Shown: piece after piece, positions 1-7,933 of the stretch
How the letters are laid out: the number at the start of each line of letters is the position of its first letter
How positions within the stretch are numbered: the first letter of the stretch is position 1
DNA from: a virus
Strand: one strand, 5' to 3'
IMG/VR virus record: IMGVR_UViG_3300025293_000011
Location: 1 to 39,540 of that record
Length of the DNA stretch: 39,540 bases
Position numbers and translations under genes: made by a program
The notes under the pieces: generated by a model
Seen by the model: only the letters and a program-made list of their open reading frames with translations
Databases searched by the model: none
What the model was told of the DNA's origin: nothing

Positions 1-40
1 GACGTTACCCCAGCTAAATTCTCGAGCACGGTAAAAAACA

Positions 41-77
41 AAAAAGCCCTCTAAGTCTTTGACCTAGAGAGCTTTTT
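41..77 (-). terminator. Host tRNA-Asn terminator, displaced by integration
   Basis: Read on the minus strand, an AAAAAGC-T-CTCTA arm pairs with TAGAG-G-GCTTTTT across a short loop, with G-U wobbles, and a run of T follows. This is a rho-independent terminator, and its A-rich 5' side makes it potentially bidirectional. It lies just beyond the left att copy, where the 3' flank of the interrupted tRNA-Asn gene should be, so it is inferred to be the original host terminator, now about 39 kb from its gene. Confidence 0.75.
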
Positions 78-78
78 A

Positions 79-127
79 TGGCTCCGGCGGTAGGGATCGA
101 ACCTACGACCAATTGATTAACAGTCAA
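79..127. repeat. attL: displaced 3' part of tRNA-Asn
   Basis: These 49 bases are identical to 39414-39462. They hold the tRNA 3' CCA, acceptor 3' strand, T arm, variable loop and most of the anticodon arm, but not the 5' half. The match stops at base 128. This is the copy pushed away when the phage integrated and supplied its own tRNA 3' end on the other side. It is not a working tRNA gene. Confidence 0.93.
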
Positions 128-497
128 AATAAAATTGTTCCAAATCAGAAGGTTAACACTTTTCGGAGGATATCCCACGCCAAACAATTTCAAAGAGATA
201 GAGTTGTTTAGCGGTCAGCAACAGACAGCCCAAACTTGACAGCAGAACCAGGACTGTTGTCATTGCTATAGGGTCTGAGCACTCGCCTTGGACGGTCCTG
301 ATAGAGTATCGCTAAAGAAAGTTTCGATGTCGAACCTGTGAATTCAAGAGATTTTGGTAAAGCCGGAAGAGCCACTAAGTGGGTGTCAGAAATTTCGACC
401 TTCTTCATATAGTAGCATGATTCCCCCCAGTCAGCCTTTCGCAAATACACGTTTGGAGAAAAAAGTCTTGATTATAGTGGAATGGTCTAAGCCAGGA
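128..497. other. AT-rich stretch between attL and the cargo gene
   Basis: No convincing gene is seen in these 370 bases. The composition is much AT-richer than the rest of the prophage. An inverted 8-mer (AAATTGTT at 132-139, AACAATTT at 183-190) may be part of the left attachment arm. A weak -10-like TATAGT lies at 473-478, shortly before the ATG at 498. A minus-strand reading frame (ATG 408 to 208, 66 codons) is open but has no clear ribosome site or recognisable product. The cargo frame is also open upstream to a TTG at 354, with an ATG at 417. Confidence 0.5.
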
Positions 498-1265
498 ATG
501 ACGATCGACGATCTCAAAATAGAAGATTCCCGACGCATAGGCAATCAAGTAAGAATGCTTGAGGGCTGCATTCAAGAGGCTAATGCTGCACTTAATATGT
601 TCGAAAAATCCATGGAGAGGAGTCGACCGGAGTTTGACGACAAGCTTGCTGAATTTGAAATGAGACTGAAAATTTCACGCGAAACCGAGGAGGAATTATA
701 TGCAGACGGCATCTTCCCAACGGATACAAAATCGAGTGACTACTATCAGGAATACGATCGACGCCGCGCTCATGTAGAAGATGTTGTGCGCCACAAGATG
801 TGGGCTAGCGGCTATCTTCCATCAAGCCTCATCAGCATTGAACCGTTTATAATCGCTAAGGCTTTTATTCATACACTCGATATATTCGGCAAATTCTTGC
901 GCGATATTGCTCAGGACTCTGCAGCACCGAAGGGTATTTCCGAAATTGAAAAAACATTCTACAAGGCGCTTCCCGATCTTAAGGAGGTGCGAAATTCCAT
1001 TCAACACGCCGAAGATCGCTCTAAAGGCATGGCTAGACAAAAGAAAATCGATCTGAAGAAAGTGGACACAGGCAAGATGGCCATCGAAGGCAAGGTTTTT
1101 GTATCCGCTGGCCTAATGGATAATAAATTTGGGGTAACGATGGCCGATGGCCACTACGGTGCGATTGAGATTTCAGCCGAAACTGTCCATGTGATGCTGA
1201 ACGCATTATTGGGAGTTTACTCTGAGTTTAAGTGGAGCGGGTGGAAGCAAAGATTTCCAAATTGA
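498..1265 (+). CDS. Cargo protein with HEPN-like R-N-x3-H motif
   Basis: A 255-aa, mostly helical, charged protein. Base composition is far more AT-rich than the phage core and it is read opposite to the adjacent late genes, the usual signs of a moron. Residues 165-170 read RNSIQH and are followed by AEDR, inside a helical stretch after about residue 110. An arginine followed by a polar residue and a histidine four residues on is the signature (Rx4-6H) of HEPN ribonuclease-type domains, common in toxins and phage-defence proteins. The last 70 residues look beta-rich. No signal peptide or membrane segment is seen. The start is uncertain: ATG 498 has an AGGA directly before it, while TTG 354 and ATG 417 would add a poorly structured N-terminus. 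A HEPN role is inferred from the motif only; the family is not recognised. Confidence 0.7.
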   Translation: MTIDDLKIEDSRRIGNQVRMLEGCIQEANAALNMFEKSMERSRPEFDDKLAEFEMRLKISRETEEELYADGIFPTDTKSSDYYQEYDRRRAHVEDVVRHKMWASGYLPSSLISIEPFIIAKAFIHTLDIFGKFLRDIAQDSAAPKGISEIEKTFYKALPDLKEVRNSIQHAEDRSKGMARQKKIDLKKVDTGKMAIEGKVFVSAGLMDNKFGVTMADGHYGAIEISAETVHVMLNALLGVYSEFKWSGWKQRFPN

Positions 1266-1376
1266 TAATCGAGCGCGCTCGAAGATGCGCTTTGGCTAGA
1301 ACAATTTCATCGCCCCTTAATCGCAATTCGTTTTCATGTCATATCAAATACTTTCATGGCTCTAAGGGTTGTTCAC

Positions 1377-1565
1377 CTAGATGCCGCCGTAACTCCCGTC
1401 GAGGTTCAGTGTCTCAGTGATAGCCAATATCTTTCCGTTTGCGCATTGGGCATTGGCCAGATGCTCGGTCGCCAGCACGGCGAGAACTCGGTAGGTCCGC
1501 GCCTCGCGATTACTGATTGGACAGGGCGTTAGTGTCTCGACCGGGATCGGCGGCGGCAGGTACAC
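1377..1565 (-). CDS. Rz1-like outer-membrane spanin, probably truncated
   Basis: The 62-aa frame starts at GTG 1565 and stays open upstream only to 1613, after a stop. The proline-rich start (YLPPPIPVE), the LTPCPIS segment and the LATEHLANAQCANGKI segment are the pattern of small Rz1-like outer-membrane spanins, which link outer and inner membranes in the last step of lysis. A true Rz1 needs a signal peptide and lipobox cysteine. The in-frame sequence has GSC just upstream of the GTG, but the hydrophobic run IPLLLAAA is encoded in a different frame at about 1579-1602. A frameshift or a junction with the cargo segment probably removed the functional N-terminus. It follows the holin as the last lysis gene; no intact Rz partner was recognised. 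Confidence 0.55.
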   Translation of the reverse strand: MYLPPPIPVETLTPCPISNREARTYRVLAVLATEHLANAQCANGKILAITETLNLDGSYGGI

Positions 1566-1711
1566 GATCCGGTCGCTCTGGCAGGAGCCGCGGCCAGGAG
1601 CAAAGGTATGGTCTCACAAAAAAATGCCCGGCGTTCGCTTACTAGACACAGTGATCGAACTGCCTCTGCCCTAGCATGCCCGTCTCATTCATTTTCAGCA
1701 GCAGATCCCGC
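1566..1711. other. Gap between holin and spanin remnant
   Basis: These 146 bases hold no complete gene. On the minus strand, an out-of-frame hydrophobic run that looks like a lost spanin signal peptide lies near the distal end. A 16-codon frame (ATG 1691 to stop 1644) and a T7 tract (minus strand, about 1617-1623) are also present. The region looks like an old junction or decayed sequence. Confidence 0.4.
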
Positions 1712-2203
1712 TCACCCCTTCCGCCCAAGGATAGCCGTCTTCGCCTTCGACCCTGACGATGATCCGAAGTAGAAGGCCACGACACTCGATACGGCGCCGC
1801 CCAGCAGCCCCGTAAGGGTCAGCAGCACCTCGCGGACCCCCTCGGGCGGCTCGACGAACATCATGGCCGCTAGGACTCCGAAAAAGCCCAGGATGATCGC
1901 GCTCGCCAGGATCACCGGGAACAGCTCGCCCTGCGCCGCGCGCCGCGCGTCGGCACGGTCCTCGGCTTCGACGCGCAGCCTGGCGGTATACTCCGCCTCG
2001 AGCGCGCGCAGAGCCTGCATGGCTTCGGGCGTGGGGTTGCGCAACGCGTCGGCCAGAACCGCCTCCGGCGCGTCCTCTCGGCCGAGCACCTGGCGAGATA
2101 CCTCACGGATGATCTTGCCGCCGGGCAGCTCTGACAGGACAGCGCCGGCCACCGTGGGCGCATGCTGCCGGATCGCGTTCGAAATCGTCTGTCCGATATT
2201 CAT
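1712..2203 (-). CDS. Holin, three-TM-type (GTA_holin_3TM-like)
   Basis: A 163-aa protein. Residues 1-92 are helical and charged, with AGAVLSELPGGKII and a VLADALRNPTPEAMQALR segment. Two clear hydrophobic segments follow at about 95-117 and 126-147, and the tail is basic (GSKAKTAILGRKG). This matches the 3TM-type holins found next to endolysins in alphaproteobacterial phages and gene transfer agents. Its role would be to form membrane lesions that release or trigger the endolysin. The ATG at 2203 overlaps the endolysin stop as ATGA, which fixes the start and suggests coupled translation. Confidence 0.8.
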   Translation of the reverse strand: MNIGQTISNAIRQHAPTVAGAVLSELPGGKIIREVSRQVLGREDAPEAVLADALRNPTPEAMQALRALEAEYTARLRVEAEDRADARRAAQGELFPVILASAIILGFFGVLAAMMFVEPPEGVREVLLTLTGLLGGAVSSVVAFYFGSSSGSKAKTAILGRKG

Positions 2204-2982
2204 GCCGCTGCCTCCTGCGCGGGGTGGAAAGGGGTGTCGGGGATCGCGTCCCACTTTAGGAAGGCCTTCTCCAAGCGGCCGTGATAGTTGTGCGTAGCGT
2301 AGCCGGGACCGTTGTAGCCCCGGGCGAACCCGCGCCAGTCGCCGCGGCGCAGCTCGTCGTCTAGGCCGGCCGCGATGATGTAGGAGACCATGGCGTTCAG
2401 GTGGTGTTCCTCGTCCTCGGCGAAGTGCTCGACCATGGCCCGGGCGGTGGGATAGCCGGCCATCTGGCAATTGAAGCCCATGATCTGGCCGAGGCCCCAG
2501 CTGCAGGATCGCAGCGCGGCGTCCTCGTCGATCTCCATGGCGGCCATGAGGCGCGGATAGCTGTCGGCGGGATAGTTGCGGCGCCAGCTGCGGTAGGCCA
2601 GCCCCTGGGCGACGGCACGGTCGCGGGCGGGGCCCGGCCCGAGCTCGCGGTAGAAGATGTGCGGCTCGAACAGCATCGCGACCCGGCCCTGGCTGTCGAA
2701 CCCGGATCCGCGCGCCTCCACGTCCATGACGGCATGCAGGTGGTCCTCGCCGACGCCGATACGCGCGCCGATCCGCGGAAGGTCGATGTCGTCGAGGCGC
2801 CTGGCTGCACCCTTGAACCTCACCGGCGCGCTGGCGCCCGCCGCGTCATCCGCCCCCTGCGACGCCCAGAATGCGGTCTCGGCCGACCGAGTGCGCCGGC
2901 CGCGGATCCCGTCCTCCGGCCCCGCGTCGAAGCCAAGCTCGTTCAGCGCAGCCTGTAGCGTGCGGATGATCGTTGTGTTCAT
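2200..2982 (-). CDS. Endolysin: N-acetylmuramidase with N-terminal peptidoglycan-binding region
   Basis: A 260-aa lytic enzyme. Residues 1-50 (RTLQAALNELGF, then GIRGRRT) look like a peptidoglycan-binding repeat. The rest matches the N-acetylmuramidase family DUF3380: a VMDVEARGSGFD segment with the likely catalytic Glu, the FEPHIFYREL segment, SWGLGQIMGFN, and ARGYNGPGY near the end. It should cleave the glycan backbone of host peptidoglycan at lysis. There is no signal peptide, so it needs a holin for release. The start at ATG 2982 is set by a strong GAGGGACC ribosome site and by the ATGA overlap with the upstream gene; an upstream in-frame extension is arginine-rich noise. Confidence 0.88.
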   Translation of the reverse strand: MNTTIIRTLQAALNELGFDAGPEDGIRGRRTRSAETAFWASQGADDAAGASAPVRFKGAARRLDDIDLPRIGARIGVGEDHLHAVMDVEARGSGFDSQGRVAMLFEPHIFYRELGPGPARDRAVAQGLAYRSWRRNYPADSYPRLMAAMEIDEDAALRSCSWGLGQIMGFNCQMAGYPTARAMVEHFAEDEEHHLNAMVSYIIAAGLDDELRRGDWRGFARGYNGPGYATHNYHGRLEKAFLKWDAIPDTPFHPAQEAAA

Positions 2983-3458
2983 TGGTCCCTCCAGTCGCCG
3001 ACGGCGAACGTGTTTGTCTGGCGGGCCGGACCGCGCGGGCAATCGGTGTGCGTCACCAGGATCTCCCAACCGGTCGGCTCGATGGTTTCGGGGCGGACGA
3101 TGATCCACGGCCCCCATGTCTCGAGGCGGTCGGATGGCGGGCGGTTGCCGCCGCGCCAGATCGGCAGCTCGGGCGTGGCGTCGAGCGGCGCCCAGGCCCG
3201 CGACCCGTCTTCGCGGATCACGTAGGCCGTCAGGTGATCGAACTGGCAGCGATGCTTCTGCATCCAGCCCTGAACGATGAGCCCGCCCAGGCCGACCTCC
3301 TGGGCCGAGACGGACACTTGCGAGAAGGGCGTCATGTCCATCAGGTCGCGATACCAGCGGTATTCCGGCAGGCGCTCGGACCAGGCATAGGCCCCGATCA
3401 TCGCCACCGCGATAAACGGGGTCATCGACTTGCGAACTGCTGCCTTAGTCTTGTCCAT
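2979..3458 (-). CDS. Membrane-anchored lysis-cassette protein, function unknown
   Basis: A 159-aa protein with a short basic N-terminus and one hydrophobic segment at about residues 12-26. A soluble, tryptophan-rich domain follows, with three cysteines. The arrangement fits an inner-membrane anchor with a periplasmic domain, which could make it an inner-membrane spanin or a lysis regulator, but no family is recognised. It overlaps the endolysin by ATGA and the upstream holin-like gene by 14 bases, so it belongs to the lysis operon. Confidence 0.7.
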   Translation of the reverse strand: MDKTKAAVRKSMTPFIAVAMIGAYAWSERLPEYRWYRDLMDMTPFSQVSVSAQEVGLGGLIVQGWMQKHRCQFDHLTAYVIREDGSRAWAPLDATPELPIWRGGNRPPSDRLETWGPWIIVRPETIEPTGWEILVTHTDCPRGPARQTNTFAVGDWRDQ

Positions 3459-3750
3459 TGCCGCCCCCGAATTTCTTGCGGATCAGCTCCTTGACGAACT
3501 CGCGGTCGCTGAAGAGCGCCGTGCCCACGTCGAGCGCGATGAGGATGAAGGCCATGAGCCCGACCGCTGCCAGGATCTCATTGCCGCGCGTGTAGGCGGC
3601 GGCCGTGGGCGACAAGGCCAGGGTCAGCAGGGCCGAGGCGATAGTCTTGCCGACGCTGGCGGCCAGCGTCTCGGTCTTGCGGTCGCGCATGAAGATGTAG
3701 ACCAGCATCCCGACGAAGGCGGCCCAATACTCGTGGGGCTTGTCGAACAT
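3445..3750 (-). CDS. Small membrane protein, putative holin or antiholin
   Basis: A 101-aa protein with three hydrophobic segments at about 8-22, 34-52 and 59-78, and a charged tail (REFVKELIRKKFGGG). Size, topology and position at the head of the lysis cassette fit a small phage holin. Because a second holin-type gene lies at 1712-2203, this one may be the main holin or its antagonist. The start at ATG 3750 follows a strong GGAGGG site; a longer upstream frame has no ribosome site and overlaps the tail fibre gene. Confidence 0.72.
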   Translation of the reverse strand: MFDKPHEYWAAFVGMLVYIFMRDRKTETLAASVGKTIASALLTLALSPTAAAYTRGNEILAAVGLMAFILIALDVGTALFSDREFVKELIRKKFGGGNGQD

Positions 3751-3781
3751 CACAGCCCTCCCTTGTTCCGCAATTTGCCGG

Positions 3782-6700
3782 TCACGACACCACCGCGCGG
3801 TCGGTGACGCGGCGCCAGTTTGTGCCGTCCGAGAAAGCGAGGACCGCGCCGCCGGATTCATCCGACACGTAGGCGATGGCACGGTTGCCCGGCGAGGACG
3901 CCGGCGGCAATTCCGCGACGGTCAGCGACGGCGGCCGCGGGAAGGCGGTGAACGTCGCCCGCGTGCTGGTGAAGGTGACTGCGGCGGAACCGCCAGCCGC
4001 GATGCCCAGCTCGTTCGCCCCGGCTAGATAGATGCCGGTGTCCGTGTCCGAGCTGAAGTATGAGCCGGGGCTCGCCGCGCTGCCGCTGTCCATGGCGCCG
4101 GAGCTGCGGATCCGCTCGAAGATGCTGTTGTTGTTCGGGGCCGTGACCCCGTAGGACGACCCGCTGAACCGCACCAGGTTGTTGTCGCAGCTGCCCTGCT
4201 CGAACACGACCCGATCGAGCCCGTTCGAGTGGACCCGGAAATCGTTGTATTCCGCCGGCGTGACAACCGGGTCATCGTTCTCGTCGTTGCCGTCGTGCTC
4301 GTCGAACTCGATCGCCCGAAACTTGGTCGGGTCCCAGGAGCCCTGACCCTGACGATACGCTTGCAGGTCCTCGTTGAAGCCGTGGGCGGTGATGCTGCCG
4401 CCGCAGCCCACCGATCCCTCGAAGCGGGATCCGGCTTCGCCCGACGCATAGACCGCCGCATCGGCATCGGCCGGCAGGTAAAGGCCGCTTTCCATGGCGA
4501 TGATCTGGTATTGCGCGCCCACCTCGACGGCGCTCTTGACCGGCCATTGGCAGCGCCAGGCGTTCACCCGCGCCTGGACGGCACGGGCCGACGGGTCGGC
4601 CGTGTAGGTGAAGCCGCTGCCCGGGAAGGTCGCCGGCACGGGGCTCCATCCCTCGACGCACTCGCGCGCAATGATGTCGCCGAAGATCTGCTCCATGCCG
4701 CGCTTGACGGCGGCGACACGGTTGCAGCGCAGGCCCCGCGCCTTGATCTCAACCGTGTGGCCGCGATCGGCGCCCGGCGTGCTCGACGCGGTGTAGTAGA
4801 CGACCTGGTCGGGGGCCCCTTGCCCGCGCACGTCGATTTTGGCGTTGTCGCCCAGGATGAACAGCCCGCAATCGCCGCCGGCCTTGCCCTCGCGGAAGTC
4901 CGGGCCGTGGTAGAAGAACGCGCCATTGATGAGGGTCTGGCGGGTCGAACTGCCCACAGACACGCGCATGATGTCGTTGCTGTTCAGGTTCCCGCGCGGC
5001 ATGTTCTGCGCGTCGAAGACGCCGCCGAAGATCTCGAACGTCTTGTTCTCGCCGGCGATGCTGGTGAAATCGAACATGGGCGTGTTCGATGCCGCCCAGC
5101 CCTCGAGGGCGATGAACTTGGCCCCGCCCAGGAACAGCTGCATGTCGGCCGTGGGCGGCGCCTCGACGGTCGTTCCGAGGTAGTAGGCCCCCGGCTTGGC
5201 GTAGAGCCGCTTGCCGCTCTCGATCGCGTAGAGGATCGCTTCCTCGATCCGCGGCTGGCTGTCTGTGCCGGCATCGTTCACCGGCACCCCGAAATAGCTG
5301 AAGTCGAACGCGTCGCGCGCCGGCACCAGGCCGGGCAATGCCGGCAGATCGGTGGCGCCGGCCGCGCCGACCAGCTCGGCCCCGTCGACGAAGACCCGCT
5401 CTTCCGCGACCAGCTGGTTGCCGGCCGCCAGCCAGTCCTCGAGGTTCTGGCGATCGACGAAGGTGTTGTCGATCCGGGTGCCCTTGCTGAACGGCGACAC
5501 GTTGACGTCGCCCTTGTTGAAGCGGCGGATGTTGCGCAGCGTGGCGCCTTCGCAATAGGTGTCCGCGTCGCCCTGGATCAGGATGACCGGCGCCGCATTC
5601 ACGGTGTTCGACGTGGCATAGACGTTGTCGATCAGCGGCGTGACCACGTTGCCGTAGATCGCCACGTCGGCATTGGCGCAGTCGTGGCTGTCGATGTTGC
5701 GGAAATCGAGCCCCTTCACCACCGTGCGCAGCGTGTAGGTCGCCAAGCCAGCCAAAGGCGCGGTGCCGACGGGCGTGGTCCAGGTCAGCACGTTCTTGCC
5801 ATCCACCACGTCGTGCGTGGCGATCCGCCTGACCTCGACCGCCGACCCTGCGCCGTCCGGATCGAAGGCCAACGGCGCCCCGGTCATGGCGCCGGCCTGG
5901 TTGTGCCAGGGCACCGGGAACTGGCCGACCACCATGCTGGTGGTGGTGCTGCCGGCAAGCACCGGGGCGTCGACCTCGGTGTAGACCGGCAGGTTGCGGA
6001 AGTCGGCGTAGATGACGTTGAACTTGGTGCGGTAGGCGATGGTCCGCCCGATCCGGAAGTTGCCGGCCTCGACCGCGCCGATGAATTGGTCGTCTGTGGC
6101 GTGCATACCGTAGCCGCAGTCTTCCAGATACATGAGCCCGATGTCCCAGCCGAACGGGTTCTCGCTGATCAAGAGGGCCTTGTCGCAATGCCGCGCCTCG
6201 AGGCGATCCACGCGCCAGCCCGGCGCCCGGATGCCCATGGCGAACTCGCAGTTGTCAGCCTGGATCAATTTCACCAGGCAATCGACCGCGTTCCCGTGCA
6301 TCCCGAAGGCGGCGTTCCAGGCTTGAACCGCGCGAATGCCTTCGAAGATGCAATGACGCCCGATGCCGTGGGCGCCGTTGCGGGTCCAGTCCGCCAGGTG
6401 CTTGCCGCCGGTGCCCGAGACGAAGCCGAACCGGCCCTTGGTGGTGCCGTTCTTGGGCGTGAGGCCATACTGAACAGCCTCCGACGCGCCCTTCTTGTCG
6501 AAAACGCAGTGCAGCGGCCCGCTCTCGGGCTCGTAGCAGTTGTCGAAAACAAGGGCCTGGTAGTCCACGCGGTCGGTGGACAGCTGCTCGATCGATGGCC
6601 GCATGCACCATGTGAAGTCGATGCCGCCGAGACCCGCCGTCAGCGGGCGCCGACCGGGTCCGGTGATGAACAGCATCCCCTTCATCTTGATGCCGAGGCG

Positions 6701-7933
6701 CCAGTGGATCTTTCGAAGCGTGGGCGACGTCGGCAGCGTCTGCTCGAGCGGCTCTTCGATCGTGAACTGGGTGGCGCTCAGCACCTCGCGCACGGTGACC
6801 ATCTGGCCGCGCTTTTCGTTGGTGGCGTCGTGGCCCAGGTCGCGCGGATCCTCGGACGCGATCATGTCCACGTCGCCCTCGATCAGCCCGTGGGCCGTGC
6901 TGGTGGTGACGGTCACGAGCGTCTTTGCGTCGTCCACCTGCGTCTCGGTGATCGATGCGATCGAGACCGGAGTGTCCTCGCGGCCGGCGAAGAGGATCAT
7001 CGGCACACCGCCCGGATCGGCGTCGGTGTTCGCCACATTGGAGAAGTCCAGCCGCGCGCCGTTCCACACGAAGGTAACGAAATCGACGTCCGGCAGCAGG
7101 CGGCTATCCATGCGGTAAGTCGCGCCGGGGCGGGCGTGGATCTCCTGCCCGCCGGCCGCCTCGATGAAGGCCAGCGCCTTCGCCTGGCAGTCCGTCGCGC
7201 CGGTCGGGTCCATGCCGGCATGGTCGAAGGTCCAGCGATCCGCCGGCACCCAGCTGCGCCCGTCCGATGTGGTCAGTGTGCCCGCGCCCGACGTCACAGT
7301 GAAATTGCACACAACCCCGAAATTCAGGACGGAAATGACCTGGACCGGCGCCGGGATGACGGCGGCCTGGGCCGCAGCCAGGCTTTCATACGGCTTGCCG
7401 ATCGAGGCACTGGCGGCCGCGGCGACGGCCGAGGCCTGGGCCGTTTCGATCTGCTCGCCGGTGGGTCCGTTCTTCCAGCCATCGGCCGTGGCGATGAGAA
7501 CCTGGTTCTCGACGGGCAGCGGCATCCGGAGCGGGCTGCCATCGCCCTCGCCCAGGGGCAACTTCGGCGCCCGGGCCAAGCTGCGCTCGAGGTCCTGCAA
7601 GGCGAGCGTGTTGCGGTCGAGCTGACGTTCCAGCCCCTTTTCGCGGACGCCGGCCCCAAGCCAGCCTTGTTGCTTTGCCGTGGATCGATCGATGCGCAGG
7701 GTTTTGCCCGCGTGCGCCAGGAGCGCCGTGGCGGTCAGCGTGACGCTGCCATTCTCTGCCGGCCCGGCCGGCGAGACGGTATAGTCCGCGGCCGCCAGCA
7801 CGGTGATCCCGTTTTCATCTTCCACCGTGACGATCAGGTCGCTGGCGCTGTCGTAGGCGTTCTGCGTGGTGAACGGCCCTGCGGACGCGATGGCCGGATA
7901 GGCGGGCGGCGGATTTGCGACGTCCACTGTCAT
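3782..7933 (-). CDS. Tail spike/fibre with T7-fibre-like N-terminus and two beta-helix regions
   Basis: A 1383-aa receptor-binding protein. Residues 1-150 resemble the T7-type fibre N-terminus that attaches to the tail: a DYTVSP segment, TLRIDRST, and the helical DRNTLALQDLERSL segment. Near residues 240-280 a DPTGATDC/ALAFIEAAGG/ARPGATYRM run has the form of the start of a pectate-lyase-like right-handed beta helix. A second such start lies at about 869-921 (DAGTDSQPRIEEAI, LYAKPGAYYLGTT). The C-terminus has SDTDTGIYLAGANELGI, then a small FSDGTNWRR end motif, both usual in trimerising phage tail spikes. Depolymerase activity is possible but no catalytic site is assigned. ATG 7933 follows GGAGATCTGCA and overlaps the upstream stop by 4 bases. 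Confidence 0.87.
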   Translation of the reverse strand: MTVDVANPPPAYPAIASAGPFTTQNAYDSASDLIVTVEDENGITVLAAADYTVSPAGPAENGSVTLTATALLAHAGKTLRIDRSTAKQQGWLGAGVREKGLERQLDRNTLALQDLERSLARAPKLPLGEGDGSPLRMPLPVENQVLIATADGWKNGPTGEQIETAQASAVAAAASASIGKPYESLAAAQAAVIPAPVQVISVLNFGVVCNFTVTSGAGTLTTSDGRSWVPADRWTFDHAGMDPTGATDCQAKALAFIEAAGGQEIHARPGATYRMDSRLLPDVDFVTFVWNGARLDFSNVANTDADPGGVPMILFAGREDTPVSIASITETQVDDAKTLVTVTTSTAHGLIEGDVDMIASEDPRDLGHDATNEKRGQMVTVREVLSATQFTIEEPLEQTLPTSPTLRKIHWRLGIKMKGMLFITGPGRRPLTAGLGGIDFTWCMRPSIEQLSTDRVDYQALVFDNCYEPESGPLHCVFDKKGASEAVQYGLTPKNGTTKGRFGFVSGTGGKHLADWTRNGAHGIGRHCIFEGIRAVQAWNAAFGMHGNAVDCLVKLIQADNCEFAMGIRAPGWRVDRLEARHCDKALLISENPFGWDIGLMYLEDCGYGMHATDDQFIGAVEAGNFRIGRTIAYRTKFNVIYADFRNLPVYTEVDAPVLAGSTTTSMVVGQFPVPWHNQAGAMTGAPLAFDPDGAGSAVEVRRIATHDVVDGKNVLTWTTPVGTAPLAGLATYTLRTVVKGLDFRNIDSHDCANADVAIYGNVVTPLIDNVYATSNTVNAAPVILIQGDADTYCEGATLRNIRRFNKGDVNVSPFSKGTRIDNTFVDRQNLEDWLAAGNQLVAEERVFVDGAELVGAAGATDLPALPGLVPARDAFDFSYFGVPVNDAGTDSQPRIEEAILYAIESGKRLYAKPGAYYLGTTVEAPPTADMQLFLGGAKFIALEGWAASNTPMFDFTSIAGENKTFEIFGGVFDAQNMPRGNLNSNDIMRVSVGSSTRQTLINGAFFYHGPDFREGKAGGDCGLFILGDNAKIDVRGQGAPDQVVYYTASSTPGADRGHTVEIKARGLRCNRVAAVKRGMEQIFGDIIARECVEGWSPVPATFPGSGFTYTADPSARAVQARVNAWRCQWPVKSAVEVGAQYQIIAMESGLYLPADADAAVYASGEAGSRFEGSVGCGGSITAHGFNEDLQAYRQGQGSWDPTKFRAIEFDEHDGNDENDDPVVTPAEYNDFRVHSNGLDRVVFEQGSCDNNLVRFSGSSYGVTAPNNNSIFERIRSSGAMDSGSAASPGSYFSSDTDTGIYLAGANELGIAAGGSAAVTFTSTRATFTAFPRPPSLTVAELPPASSPGNRAIAYVSDESGGAVLAFSDGTNWRRVTDRAVVS

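Noticed and set aside
79-127. Second tRNA gene at the left end
   Set aside because: Only the 3' part of tRNA-Asn is present and the 5' half is missing, so it is an attachment-site remnant.
208-408. Small minus-strand gene near the left end
   Set aside because: A frame of 66 codons exists but without a clear ribosome site, recognisable domain or operon context; it overlaps the region upstream of the cargo gene.
1270-1281. CGAGCGCGCTCG palindrome after the cargo gene as a terminator
   Set aside because: The stem is short, has no loop when fully paired and no T run follows; termination here cannot be supported.
1644-1711. Possible remnant of an insertion sequence
   Set aside because: Short odd sequence with a 16-codon frame and a T tract, but no inverted repeats, target duplication or transposase fragment could be shown.
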